A stretch of 54,181 bases of DNA from Anaerolineae bacterium (GCA_016930015.1 JAFGHR010000107.1:1-54181), one strand, 5' to 3'; shown: positions 9,778 to 17,827, counted from the first letter of the stretch. Notes: generated by a model not told the origin, from the sequence alone. Program-made: numbers and translations.

Positions 9778-9806
9778 AAAATCGCTCCTATCGTGGGAGC
9801 GATTTT
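9778..9806 (-). terminator. Hairpin terminator/attenuator between the two GDH genes
   Basis: An 11-bp perfect stem (AAAATCGCTCC with GGAGCGATTTT, 7-nt loop) lies 16 nt after the upstream GDH stop codon; the minus strand continues to a T-run (GGTTTTTAG). It probably ends most transcripts of the first GDH gene, so the second would depend on read-through or a separate promoter. Confidence 0.7.
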
Positions 9807-9821
9807 GTCATATACCATGCT

Positions 9822-11099
9822 TTATGGGTAAATCCCCCGCGTATGCGTGGCGCCGCCTACCCGCTGGATGGCGGTAATCTGGGCGGCGGTGCGCATATCG
9901 ACGCCGAACTGCGTCTGTGTGCGGTAGACTTCGTCGAAGGCTTTGATCAACACGCGCTGCAACTGGCGATTCACTTCTTCAACATCCCAGAAGAATGATT
10001 GCAAGCCCTGCACCCATTCAAAATAGGATACCGTCACACCGCCCGCGTTAGCCAGAATGTCCGGCACGATCTGAACGCCGTTTTCAAACAGGATATCGTC
10101 CGCTTCGGGCGTGGTGGGACCGTTAGCGCCTTCCACGATCAGGAACGCCTTGATATCACGGGCATTTTCTTCGGTGATCTGGTTTTCGAGCGCGCACGGA
10201 GCCAGCACGTCACAACCGAGCGCCAGCAGTTCGGCATTGGTGATCGGCTCGGCGTGTGGATACCCGGCTAACTGGTGATGCGGGCTGTCAGCGGTGTAGT
10301 GCAGCACATCATCGATATCCAGCCCCTTGGGGTTATAGTAACCGCCGGTCACATCGCTGATCGCGATCACACAGTAACCCAACTCGTCGGCATGTTTGGC
10401 CGCATACGTGCCAACATTACCAAACCCCTGGACCGCCACGCGGACATCGGCAGGCCGGTTGTACCCCCGGCGGTGAAGCACTTCATCCATGCAGATCACC
10501 ACACCGCGCCCGGTCGCCTCAGTGCGGCCCTGGCTCCCGCCGACGTTGATCGGTTTGCCGGTCACAATCGCCGGCACCGAATAGCCCATGGTCATGCTGT
10601 AGGTATCCATGATCCAGGCCATCGTCTGGGCGTTGGTGCCCATGTCCGGCGCGGGGATGTCACCATGCGGGCTGATGAACAGGTTGATCTCCGTGGCATA
10701 ACGGCGGGTCAGGCGTTCGAGTTCCGCTTCACTCATCTGGTACGGATCGCAGATCACGCCGCCTTTGGCCCCGCCGTAGGGCAAATTGACCAGGGCGCAT
10801 TTCCAGGTCATCCACATCGCCAGCGCCCGCACCTCGTCAAGGTCAACGCTGGGCGCGTAACGGATACCCCCTTTAGACGGCCCCAACACGGTGTTATGAT
10901 GGACCCGGTAGCCGGTGAACACTTTGATATCGTCGTTATCAAGCCGAACCGGGAAATTGACGGTCAGTTCCCGTTTGGGGTAACGCAAGAACTCAACAAT
11001 CCCCTTGGGTAAATCTAAGTAAGCAACTGCACGATCGTATTGTTGAAGCGCAACTTCATAGGGATTGATGTGCTCGGCTGCTTTTGCCTGTAATCCCAT
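9822..11099 (-). CDS. Glutamate dehydrogenase, first of a tandem pair
   Basis: Hexameric GDH of 425 residues from ATG 11099. Key lysines are in GPSKGG (K76), MTWKC (K100) and GGAKGG (K112); AVQGFGNVGTYAA is the nucleotide-binding turn. Compared with its neighbour it has the bacterial-type FTGYRVHHNTVLGPSKGG. An in-frame ATG at 11141 exists but has no ribosome site; AAGGAG precedes 11099 at a rather long 12-nt spacing and the protein then starts where family members usually do. Two divergent GDHs side by side suggest one catabolic and one assimilatory enzyme, or different coenzyme use; mixed hexamers are also possible. Confidence 0.88.
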   Translation of the reverse strand: MGLQAKAAEHINPYEVALQQYDRAVAYLDLPKGIVEFLRYPKRELTVNFPVRLDNDDIKVFTGYRVHHNTVLGPSKGGIRYAPSVDLDEVRALAMWMTWKCALVNLPYGGAKGGVICDPYQMSEAELERLTRRYATEINLFISPHGDIPAPDMGTNAQTMAWIMDTYSMTMGYSVPAIVTGKPINVGGSQGRTEATGRGVVICMDEVLHRRGYNRPADVRVAVQGFGNVGTYAAKHADELGYCVIAISDVTGGYYNPKGLDIDDVLHYTADSPHHQLAGYPHAEPITNAELLALGCDVLAPCALENQITEENARDIKAFLIVEGANGPTTPEADDILFENGVQIVPDILANAGGVTVSYFEWVQGLQSFFWDVEEVNRQLQRVLIKAFDEVYRTQTQFGVDMRTAAQITAIQRVGGATHTRGIYP

Positions 11100-11334
11100 A
11101 ACGTTGAATTTCTCCTTCAAGAACTGTCGCGGATCATCCAAAAACTGAGATCATGAAACGTTTATAGTTGACGGTCATGACCCCGGCACACACGCTCACG
11201 ATCATACCCGCCGACACCAACTCACAGCACTGAAACAAGCTTTTCTACATTTGCTCTTAAGGGTAGTGTATCCCCTTATGAGCAGTGGTGCATAGTGAAA
11301 GATCACACCACCAAACCTATATAAATAGCATGAC

Positions 11335-11745
11335 CTACTCACCTAGCTGGTGCACACTAACCTCAAAATCAAGCGTTGTCTCCTTTTCATTGTCCACATA
11401 CACCTCCACGGTCCACGCCCCAGGAGACCAGTTGATACCCTGAACCTCCCAATCCAGGCCCAACAGCACTTCGCCCACCGTCTCCCCCGCTTCGACCGGG
11501 TCGGTAGCGTATGTTTCACCACCAGGTGACGCAAACACAGCATGCACCGGCAGCGTGCGGCTGTGCGCATTGAGCTTGACGACCACGTTCAGATCGTCTT
11601 CGGGTTCAAATACAGCCGTCTTGACGAGATCATCCGACCGGGTGCCATCACCAGAGGCGGTGTACGCGTCGTGAAGGTAATCCGAGCCGCACGCACTCAG
11701 CAGCAGCAGCACACCAGCCAGCACAACAAGCCGTAAGCGTTTCAT
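11335..11745 (-). CDS. Small lipoprotein of unknown function
   Basis: 136 residues beginning MKRLRLVVLAGVLLLLSAC: a lipoprotein signal peptide with lipobox LSAC, Cys 19 being the predicted lipidation site. The mature part is acidic and beta-rich, ending DFEVSVHQLGE, with a WSPGAWTVEVYVDN segment typical of an Ig-like fold. AAAAGGAG is 9 nt before ATG 11745, favouring it over the upstream start at 11805. Likely anchored on the outer face of the cytoplasmic membrane. No partner gene is obvious. Confidence 0.8.
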   Translation of the reverse strand: MKRLRLVVLAGVLLLLSACGSDYLHDAYTASGDGTRSDDLVKTAVFEPEDDLNVVVKLNAHSRTLPVHAVFASPGGETYATDPVEAGETVGEVLLGLDWEVQGINWSPGAWTVEVYVDNEKETTLDFEVSVHQLGE

Positions 11746-12063
11746 CGAGTGGTACTCCTTTTGACGGTTAACGGTCCCGGACCATGCCCTTATGTAGAAA
11801 AACACGCGTTGCGATACCCTGTTATTCGCACGCCGTACCCGGTGTATCCCTCATTATAGTACACGGTTTGAGCGGCGCTTCATCATACACAATTTTGGCT
11901 GTGAAGGGAACACTGAGTCAAGTGATCCGCTCTGACGATTCCCTGACGCTGGCCGGTAAACATCTGAATTTTGTAAAATTAGTACCGGCACCCCTTGCCA
12001 GGTAGTGCCGGGGCACGTACAATGAAGGCAGCATAATACGATCAGCATAAGATCGGCAGTAAG
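11746..12063. other. Divergent intergenic region with promoter and hairpin
   Basis: It separates the lipoprotein gene (minus) from the receiver gene (plus). It contains the well-matched promoter at 11995-12023 and an inverted repeat CCGGCAC (11985-11991) / GTGCCGG (12005-12011) overlapping that promoter's -35 and spacer. No additional gene is seen. Confidence 0.55.
11995..12023 (+). promoter_or_regulatory. Promoter of the stand-alone response regulator
   Basis: TTGCCA (11995-12000), 17-bp spacer and TACAAT (12018-12023): five of six matches at each box. The inverted repeat CCGGCAC/GTGCCGG embraces the -35 box and could be an operator. The start codon at 12064 lies about 34 nt after the predicted start point. 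Confidence 0.65.
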
Positions 12064-12450
12064 ATGGCGACTATTCTAATCATTGAAGATGATGAGCAGT
12101 TTCAGGACCTGCTGCAAATGGCGCTCGAACGCCATGGGCATAACGTGCTGCGCTCACTTAACGGGGTGGATGCGCTGTACCAGGCATCCTATCACCAACC
12201 CGACCTGATCATCCTGGACCTGATGATGCCCTGGGCATCCGGTGACGCGGTGCTGGGTTTCATTCGCAGCACCGACCAGCTTAAGGATATCCCGGTGCTC
12301 GTGTTATCAGCGCATCCCAACGGCGAAAGCCTGGCACGCCAGCTTGAGGCCGATGGTTTTTTGGCCAAACCGGTGTCGATGGTGCAGTTTTACAATTACG
12401 TCAATACCCTGCTGTCCGTATCCGTTCCACAGGTGCCCGGCACCCTCTAA
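12064..12450 (+). CDS. Stand-alone response regulator receiver protein
   Basis: 128 residues consisting only of a CheY-like receiver domain. Acidic pocket EDD (8-10), phospho-acceptor Asp 52 in LIILDLMMP, Ser of VLVLSA and Lys of FLAKP are all present, so it should be phosphorylatable. No output domain is attached; it may relay phosphate or act on protein partners. Its 3' end overlaps the convergent oxidoreductase gene by 4 bp. No kinase gene is adjacent; the nearest in the window is the hybrid-sensor-like kinase at 31.2 kb. Confidence 0.9.
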   Translation: MATILIIEDDEQFQDLLQMALERHGHNVLRSLNGVDALYQASYHQPDLIILDLMMPWASGDAVLGFIRSTDQLKDIPVLVLSAHPNGESLARQLEADGFLAKPVSMVQFYNYVNTLLSVSVPQVPGTL

Positions 12451-13475
12451 GCGCGCGGCTTGAGGATCACTTTGCCGATATTGCGCCGCTCCTGAATGTA
12501 ACGGTGTGCATCTGCCACCTCATCCATCACAAACACACGATCCACGTGAACACGCAGCCGTCCTTCCCCATACCACGCTAACAATTGATCCAACCAGCCC
12601 CGCAGCAGCGCCGGATCACGCTGAAGGTAGGCCATATTCAGGCCCATCACGCCCTTGTTATCACTCGTCAACGCGACCGGGTTAAAGCGCAGCCAGGGAA
12701 TCCCTGCCAGCGTTCGCAGCACCGCCCACGGCGAGCGCTTCGGGCCGGGTGCCATATTGGAGATGCCGTAGACCACCATCCGCCCCGCCGGTGCCAGCAT
12801 GCGATAACTTTTGCGCCACGAGCGCCCACCCAACGGATCAAGCGCCACGTCCACGCCGCGCCCGCCCGTCAGGTGTTGGATCGTGTGCGCGACGTTTTGC
12901 GTGTGATAGTCGATGGGAAATTGAACGCCGCAGTCACGCAAAAAGTCGTGTTTGTGCGCCGATGCCGTGCCGTACACGGTAGCGTGAAAAATGCGGCAGA
13001 TATCGACCGCCGCCAGCCCGACCCCGCCCGCCGCCGCATGGATCAACACGCGGTCACCGGGACGCACACGGGCCAGCGCGACCAGCGCCGCGTAAGCGGT
13101 CAGGTGCACGAGGGAAAACCCGCTCGCCTGCTCGACGGTCATATTCGCCGGACGCGGTACGGCCTGCGCCGCCGGAACACAGAGCACGTCCCGGTAACCG
13201 CCGAACGCGGTCAGCGCGAAAACATCCGTACCCACCAGCGCCGGATCACCACCCGGCCCGACCGCATCGATCACCCCGGCCACCTCGTAACCGGGCACAT
13301 ACGGGATTTTGGGCGCATCCGGGTAAATGCCCAGCCGCCCCATGATATCCGCAAAATTGATCCCGATCGCCGCCACGCGGATACGGACTTCGCCGGATTT
13401 TGGCTCCGGGTCCGGCCCATCCGTAATGCGCAGCACATCCGGCGGCCCGGCCCGCGTGATCAACACCTGACGCAT
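12447..13475 (-). CDS. Zinc-independent MDR oxidoreductase (quinone oxidoreductase-like)
   Basis: 342 residues with a GroES-like N-terminal domain (GINFADIMGRLG, PGYEVAGVIDAVG) and a Rossmann domain whose nucleotide turn is AAAGGVGLAAVDI. The catalytic-zinc Cys/His ligands of alcohol dehydrogenases are absent, as in NADPH:quinone oxidoreductases. It probably reduces quinones or alpha,beta-unsaturated carbonyls with NADPH in the cytosol. AAAGGGGG precedes ATG 13475. It ends head-on against the receiver gene. Confidence 0.85.
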   Translation of the reverse strand: MRQVLITRAGPPDVLRITDGPDPEPKSGEVRIRVAAIGINFADIMGRLGIYPDAPKIPYVPGYEVAGVIDAVGPGGDPALVGTDVFALTAFGGYRDVLCVPAAQAVPRPANMTVEQASGFSLVHLTAYAALVALARVRPGDRVLIHAAAGGVGLAAVDICRIFHATVYGTASAHKHDFLRDCGVQFPIDYHTQNVAHTIQHLTGGRGVDVALDPLGGRSWRKSYRMLAPAGRMVVYGISNMAPGPKRSPWAVLRTLAGIPWLRFNPVALTSDNKGVMGLNMAYLQRDPALLRGWLDQLLAWYGEGRLRVHVDRVFVMDEVADAHRYIQERRNIGKVILKPRA

Positions 13476-13638
13476 GATGCCCCCTTTGTTGGCAACTCAC
13501 AGAACCGATCAGGTGCCATTATGGCGTAAAACAACAAATCGTGCCGATGTTCTTCCACCCGCACGATTCCAGGTCGCCCGCCGACCGATTACCCTGAAGC
13601 AGGACCAACGACTATCATGCAGATGGCGCAGACAGGGG

Positions 13639-13644
13639 TATAAT
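13639..13644 (+). promoter_or_regulatory. Predicted -10 box (TATAAT) of the SH3b protein gene
   Basis: Perfect TATAAT in GGGGTATAATACCC, 42 nt before ATG 13687; the same GGTATAATAC context occurs before polA. The -35 region is weak. Confidence 0.5.
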
Positions 13645-13686
13645 ACCCGCTTGTTGTGTCCGGTTTTGGTTCGAAGGATAGAATCT

Positions 13687-14943
13687 ATGCATCGTGCACT
13701 GCATCTGAGCAGCGTACTGTTAGTCACCGGTTTAGCGGCATTGGTGATCGTGCTCGCACCGGCAGCCGCCCAGGACGGCGGCACCTGCGAAGCGATTTAC
13801 CAGGGCGCCGTCGGCGAGATGCTGGAAAACTGTTTTGTGATGGGCAGCGGGTATGCCTGCGGAGCGTCGGGAGCGGTCACCATCGACAGCGCGTCCGGCC
13901 TGTCGGAAGACACGCCGGGCATTTATGTCGCGCTCGGTGATATCACCGCCCTGCACCTGGCCGAAGGCGACGGCAGCACCTGGAGCATGGCCCGGCTGCA
14001 CATTCCCGACCCGGTCAGCGCCGACGATGCCGCGACAATTGTGGTATTTGGTCCCGCCGAACTCACATTTGAAAAGTCCGGCAGGCAGCCGCCCGGCTCA
14101 GTTTTGACCTTGACAGCGGCAGCGGAGCCGTCACCGTGCGCGGACGTGGCGCTGCCCGGCCTGCTGGTGCAGTCACCGGAAAAAAGCATCACGCTGCTGG
14201 CCGTTAACGGCGTGGAAATAGCGATCAACGGTACGGCGCGTATCCACCTGCCCGGCGACGGTGCGCTAACCGTCAGCGCCATCACGCGCGAAACGATCCT
14301 GGCCCAGACCGGCACGGTCGTATTTGCCGGGTACAGCGCCACGATCACGGGTGAGGTCCCAACAGTCGCCCCGTTTGATCCGGCAGCCGTAGCCCACCTG
14401 CCCACCGAGATTTTGCCGCGTATGCTGCGGGTTGCGCTGCCCGGCGCGGCGGCTGTGATCGAACAAACGAACCTGCACCTGCGCCCGGACCCCGCCGCCT
14501 ATACCGGCACGCTGGTGCGCGTAGGACTGCCGGTCAGCGTGTTCGGCCAGAGCAGCGGCGGTGACTTTGTGTTCGTGCGCACCTATGACAACCTGGTGGG
14601 CTGGGTGCCGCTGGCCGCGCTCGACATGGATATCTCCGGCGCGATACCCGTTTTTGACACGGCGCTCCCGCCGCTGTCGCGCCCATTTGGACCGGTGCAG
14701 GGGCGCGGCTCGACGAATTCGGAAATGAACAACCTGCGCGACGGTCCCGGCCAGTCCTACACGATTGTGATCACCGTGCCGTATGGTTCCGAAGTGAACA
14801 TCTACGGGCGCAGCCCGGACGGTGAATGGCTGCTCGTGGAGTCGGCGGACGGCGTGCGCGCCTGGATCAGCGCGTACCTGATCGATCCGCTGACGCCGTA
14901 TAACCCGGACGAACTGCCGCTGTCGCCTGACTTTCCAGGGTAG
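13687..14943 (+). CDS. Secreted protein with FecR-like region and two SH3b domains
   Basis: 418 residues. Signal peptide 1-30 (core LLVTGLAALVIVLAPAAA-QDG). The middle has a FecR-like beta region (AINGTARIHLPG ... TGTVVFAGYSATITGE). Two bacterial SH3 domains follow: about 258-320 (TNLHLRPDPAAYTGTLVRV ... GWVPLAAL) and 335-405 (NNLRDGPGQSYTIV ... WISAYL). SH3b modules bind cell-wall or matrix ligands. GAAGGATAG precedes ATG 13687. A hairpin (14968-15000) follows. Exported, probably a surface or envelope protein; no enzymatic domain. Confidence 0.85.
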   Translation: MHRALHLSSVLLVTGLAALVIVLAPAAAQDGGTCEAIYQGAVGEMLENCFVMGSGYACGASGAVTIDSASGLSEDTPGIYVALGDITALHLAEGDGSTWSMARLHIPDPVSADDAATIVVFGPAELTFEKSGRQPPGSVLTLTAAAEPSPCADVALPGLLVQSPEKSITLLAVNGVEIAINGTARIHLPGDGALTVSAITRETILAQTGTVVFAGYSATITGEVPTVAPFDPAAVAHLPTEILPRMLRVALPGAAAVIEQTNLHLRPDPAAYTGTLVRVGLPVSVFGQSSGGDFVFVRTYDNLVGWVPLAALDMDISGAIPVFDTALPPLSRPFGPVQGRGSTNSEMNNLRDGPGQSYTIVITVPYGSEVNIYGRSPDGEWLLVESADGVRAWISAYLIDPLTPYNPDELPLSPDFPG

Positions 14944-14967
14944 CCGGTTCGTTCATCCGAATCCAAA

Positions 14968-15000
14968 ACGCCGGGAATCTGATGGTACGATTCCCGGCGT
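14968..15000. terminator. Terminator-like hairpin after the SH3b gene
   Basis: A perfect 12-bp stem (ACGCCGGGAATC with GATTCCCGGCGT, 9-nt loop) 24 nt after the stop codon. There is no T-run on the plus strand, so termination would be imperfect or factor-assisted. Confidence 0.5.
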
Positions 15001-15023
15001 ATGATTCACTCACGAGTCGTCAG

Positions 15024-15235
15024 TAGGGTGACTGCATCAAATTGATTATACGGTTTATGAGCAACGCCTTCCCCCTAAATCCCCCTTCCAGCCAAGCTGG
15101 ACGGGGGACTTGACAACGCGCAACCGGATGTTTTTTCCCCTCCATGGCTTGGCCGGGGAGGGGAAACCGGGTATAGCCTGCGGGCTAAAGCCCGGAGGGG
15201 AGGGGCGTCAGGCATATTTTGATGCAACCGCCCTG
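15024..15235 (+). mobile_element. MITE-like element, copy B, with perfect 10-bp target duplication
   Basis: Inverted ends TAGGGTGACTGCATCAAAT (left) and the complement of CAGGGCGGTTGCATCAAAA (right) enclose about 212 bp. The direct repeat GAGTCGTCAG at 15014-15023 and 15236-15245 is exact and abuts both ends. The interior has three hairpin regions (TCCAGC/GCTGGA; TTTCCCCTCC/GGAGGGGAAA; CCGGG...CCCGG). It carries no transposase. It inserted at the very 3' end of the small membrane protein gene, whose stop codon lies inside the right duplication. Confidence 0.88.
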
Positions 15236-15241
15236 GAGTCG

Positions 15242-15505
15242 TCAGGTGCCCGGCTCCGTGATGGATGTCGTACCGGCGGGGGGCGCTGCTTCGCGCTGAA
15301 GCAGATCGTCGGCCAGCAGCAGGTCAAGTGTCCGGCTGCGCCGCCGCATATAGCGGTATACGGCGACCACGCCCGCGAACGGCAGCACATGCACGATCAA
15401 CGGTACGCCGCAGTCCGGGCACGGCAGCAGCCCGATCCCTACGGCGCCCGCCAGGCCCACCCACTTGTTTGTTATCCGTGTTTGCCAGCGTTTTACGATA
15501 TCCAT
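15242..15505 (-). CDS. Small hypothetical membrane protein
   Basis: 87 residues from ATG 15505. Two hydrophobic segments (about 16-28 and 34-50) flank PCPDCG, a possible metal or thiol pair; a basic YRYMRRRSR stretch follows and the tail is polar. A TATAAT on the minus strand at 15545-15550 fits a promoter 40 nt upstream. The ribosome site is poor, so a start further upstream (to 15598) cannot be excluded. The stop codon falls within the target duplication of MITE copy B. Not recognised as a named family. Confidence 0.55.
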   Translation of the reverse strand: MDIVKRWQTRITNKWVGLAGAVGIGLLPCPDCGVPLIVHVLPFAGVVAVYRYMRRRSRTLDLLLADDLLQREAAPPAGTTSITEPGT

Positions 15506-15746
15506 ACCACGTATTTTCTCTATCACATCACACGTATGGTTGTGATTATAATGATACCTGCTTCCAAATGTGCCACTAATAGTAGGTTGCACGTTCACTA
15601 TTATTGCATCGTGACATTTGTCACAAACCTGCGTGCATTTTTAAACTAGCTCACTCTCTCGGCAAAGGAGTATGCTAAAACTGTGTGACGATAGCTGGTG
15701 TAGTGTTTCTCTTCTGCCTCCTTTTAAACTTATAGTTATTTCAGAG

Positions 15747-15792
15747 TGTCGCATCCGGTTGGGGAGTCTGGATGCGGCATTTCGTTGTTTCT
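15747..15792 (+). terminator. Orphan terminator-like hairpin
   Basis: TGTCGCATCC pairs with GGATGCGGCA across a 13-nt loop and is followed by TTTCGTTGTTTCTT on the plus strand. No upstream protein gene on this strand within 800 bp, apart from the MITE, would use it, so a small RNA is possible. Confidence 0.4.
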
Positions 15793-15992
15793 TATTAATA
15801 CATACACAATGCTTCATCAGATTTAGCGGGTATGTTGAGTTGTGACAGCCGTCCTGATGTTTCGTGCAGTATGTCACAAGCCCAAAACCTGTTTTTTATG
15901 TACACTGCATATGAGTGAAAGTTATTCAGCTTGTTGTGGTTGTGCTCCCTTTCTTGCGCAGAGTTGCGCTAATGTTTTCCTCCTTGTGTTTC

Positions 15993-16020
15993 AGCGCCCG
16001 GCTAAATTTAGCCGGGCGCT
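15993..16020. terminator. Perfect 28-bp palindrome after queG
   Basis: Two 14-nt arms (AGCGCCCGGCTAAA and complement) with no spacer lie 5 nt beyond the queG stop codon. On the minus strand no T-run follows, so as an intrinsic terminator it is atypical, but position and stem strength suggest it ends the TIR-queG transcript. Confidence 0.55.
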
Positions 16021-16025
16021 GGTCG

Positions 16026-17117
16026 TTATGTTACCTGCCGCAGACGCGCCAGCGCCCAGGCGGCATGCTCGCGCACCAGGTCGGACTCGTCTTCACGGGC
16101 CAGCGTGTCCAACAGCGGCGCAAACGCGGCTAACCCGCTGTTTCCGGCGGCGACACAGGCATTCCGCACCAGCCGCTCACGCTTGATGCGCCAGATCGCC
16201 GACTCACGAAACCGGGCGCGGAAGCCGTCCGCGTCCAGCGCCAGCAGATCGACCAGCAGCGGCGCAGCCCGATCGACCGTATCCGGCCAAAATACGCGCT
16301 CAGCACTGGGCCGCGTGAAGCGCCGCGTGAACGGGCATACCTGTTGGCATACATCGCAGCCATACACCCGGTTGCCCAACAGCGGGCGCAGGTCTTCAGG
16401 GATCGATCCCTTGAGTTCAATCGTCAGGTAGCTGATGCAGCGCCGCGCATCGAGCACATACGGCTGAGGGAACGCGCCGGTCGGGCACGCGGACAGGCAG
16501 CGCGTACAACGCCCGCACAGCGTGTCACGGTGCGGCGTGTCGTAACCATCGAAGATCAGGGTCGTCAGGATATCGCCCAAAAACAGGTACGAACCGCGCC
16601 GGGGATGGATCAGCATCGTGTTTTTGCCGATGAAGCCCAGCCCGGCCTGCTGAGCGTGGCTGCGTTCGAGGATCGCGCCGGTATCTACATACACGCGGCT
16701 GGCGACAGCCTGGCCGGACTGCTCGCACAGCCAATCCGCCAACTGTTCCAGGCGCGGCGTCAACACGTCGTGATAGTCGGCGCCCCAGGCATAATTTGAG
16801 ATGCGCCCGCGCCGGGGATCGCTGAGCACGGCCTCAACCTCTGCGGGTAACATATCCGGCGGAAACGGGGGGCATGTCGCGTAATCCAGCGCCACGATCA
16901 CCAGCGAACGCACGCCCGGCAGGATCACGTCCAGATCGCGGCGGCGTGCCTGCCGGTCCGGTCGGGCAAGATAACCCATCGCGCCGTGTTTGCCTGTTTC
17001 GATCCACCGGAAATAGGCGTCAAGGTGGGGCGACGGCGCCGCCGGGATCACGCCCACATCGCTAAAACCGAGAATGACGGCATATTCACGCAGGCGGGCG
17101 GTGTTAAAAGCGGGCAT
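16026..17117 (-). CDS. queG: Epoxyqueuosine reductase
   Basis: 363 residues; catalyses the last step of queuosine synthesis, reducing epoxyqueuosine in tRNA with a cobalamin and two 4Fe-4S clusters. Cys residues 201, 204, 207, 211 (CGRCTRCLSACPTGAF) and 227, 254, 257, 261 (YGCDVCQQVCPF) match the cluster ligands, and VDTGAILER carries the proton-donor Asp (D145). A C-terminal HEAT-like segment completes the usual fold. ATG 17117 starts one nucleotide after the TGA of the TIR gene (TGATATG), implying translational coupling. No other queuosine gene is nearby. Confidence 0.92.
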   Translation of the reverse strand: MPAFNTARLREYAVILGFSDVGVIPAAPSPHLDAYFRWIETGKHGAMGYLARPDRQARRRDLDVILPGVRSLVIVALDYATCPPFPPDMLPAEVEAVLSDPRRGRISNYAWGADYHDVLTPRLEQLADWLCEQSGQAVASRVYVDTGAILERSHAQQAGLGFIGKNTMLIHPRRGSYLFLGDILTTLIFDGYDTPHRDTLCGRCTRCLSACPTGAFPQPYVLDARRCISYLTIELKGSIPEDLRPLLGNRVYGCDVCQQVCPFTRRFTRPSAERVFWPDTVDRAAPLLVDLLALDADGFRARFRESAIWRIKRERLVRNACVAAGNSGLAAFAPLLDTLAREDESDLVREHAAWALARLRQVT

Positions 17118-17118
17118 A

Positions 17119-17670
17119 TCACACGACGCGGCGGCGCAGCAGGTCGCGCAGTGCCAACACCATGCTGCGGATCGTGCGCTGGTTGGCATCGTCAGCCGGA
17201 TCAGGCTCAGGCGGCGGTGCCTGCGCCTCGCGAAAGCGGCTTACATCGTCGCTGATCGTCCAGATCACCGGGTCCAGGCGGCCCAGGCGCGTACTCTGCT
17301 CGATCAAACGTGTCGTCAGCCGGTGGAACGCCTGCCGGTAATCACGTGTAAAATCGACCGGGCGGCGTGTATTCAGCCGGTCGGGGAACGCGCACAGCGC
17401 CGCCAGCACCGGGATCACCGGGCGGTGGGCGTCAAGGTATGCCTGCCAGCCCGCGATCACGTGGGGCGCGTCGAGTGCGTCCGGCGATAGGATCACGATC
17501 ATCATGTGCGACTCGGCCAACGCGCGTTCAATGCTGCGCGACCAGAAGCGGCCCGGTTCGGCGCTGTCGATGTCGAGCCAGACACCCGCGCCCCACCCGC
17601 GCAGATCATGCGTGAGTTGGGTGGCAAACGATTCGTCGCCGGGTACATAATTCATGAATACTTGCCGCAT
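17119..17670 (-). CDS. TIR-domain protein lacking the catalytic glutamate
   Basis: 183 residues. Residues 1-120 resemble a bacterial TIR_2 domain: MRQVFMNYVPGDESFA, WGAGVWLDID, IERALAESHMMIVILSPDAL, then PVIPVL. In NADase TIRs a Glu follows the SPxxL helix start (S.W...E); here that helix reads APHVIAGWQAYL, with Gly where the Glu is expected, so NAD cleavage is unlikely. The C-terminal third is polar and proline-rich, then helical. ATG 17670 has GGAG at 11 nt. It is the first gene of a two-gene unit with queG. Function is probably protein interaction; a defence role is not supported by neighbours. Confidence 0.75.
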   Translation of the reverse strand: MRQVFMNYVPGDESFATQLTHDLRGWGAGVWLDIDSAEPGRFWSRSIERALAESHMMIVILSPDALDAPHVIAGWQAYLDAHRPVIPVLAALCAFPDRLNTRRPVDFTRDYRQAFHRLTTRLIEQSTRLGRLDPVIWTISDDVSRFREAQAPPPEPDPADDANQRTIRSMVLALRDLLRRRVV

Positions 17671-17759
17671 CGATCGACCGCACTCCGCCGGGTTAACCAG
17701 TACACAGGGTGTCTGCATTGTACCACGTCCCGACCGGGGAGCATCTCACACCAACTCAA

Positions 17760-17793
17760 ACCTCCCGGCGCACGATCACACATACCGGGAGGT
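17760..17793 (-). terminator. Hairpin after the PfkB-family gene
   Basis: A 9-bp stem (ACCTCCCGG with CCGGGAGGT, 16-nt loop) 35 nt past the stop codon, followed on the minus strand by TTTGAGTT. A modest intrinsic terminator. Confidence 0.5.
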
Positions 17794-17827
17794 CATGTAT
17801 TGGCGTAAAATGGAACGAGTGCGCGGC

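Larger units (their letters stand above)
15506..16025. other. Gene-free region with hairpins and a possible operator
   Basis: No convincing gene. It holds a -10 box at 15545-15550 (minus), a short palindrome GTGACATTTGTCAC at 15611-15624 (operator-like), a 10-bp hairpin at 15747-15779 (one G-U pair) followed on the plus strand by TTTCGTTGTTTCTT that could end an unseen small RNA, and the 28-bp palindrome next to queG at 15993-16020. The stretch 15640-15950 is A+T-richer than its surroundings. Confidence 0.5.

Noticed and set aside
12585-13529. 314-codon plus-strand frame opposite the MDR oxidoreductase
   Set aside because: Arg/His-rich shadow of a clear oxidoreductase gene.
15110-15649. 179-codon open frame on the plus strand
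   Set aside because: It runs through MITE copy B and across the opposite small gene, and shows no domain.
15641-15877. 78-codon minus-strand frame
   Set aside because: No ribosome site or domain; Cys/His-scattered random-looking product.
17119-17670. TIR protein as a Thoeris-type or other NADase defence gene
   Set aside because: The catalytic Glu is missing and the partner is queG, with no ThsA, Sir2 or other effector nearby.
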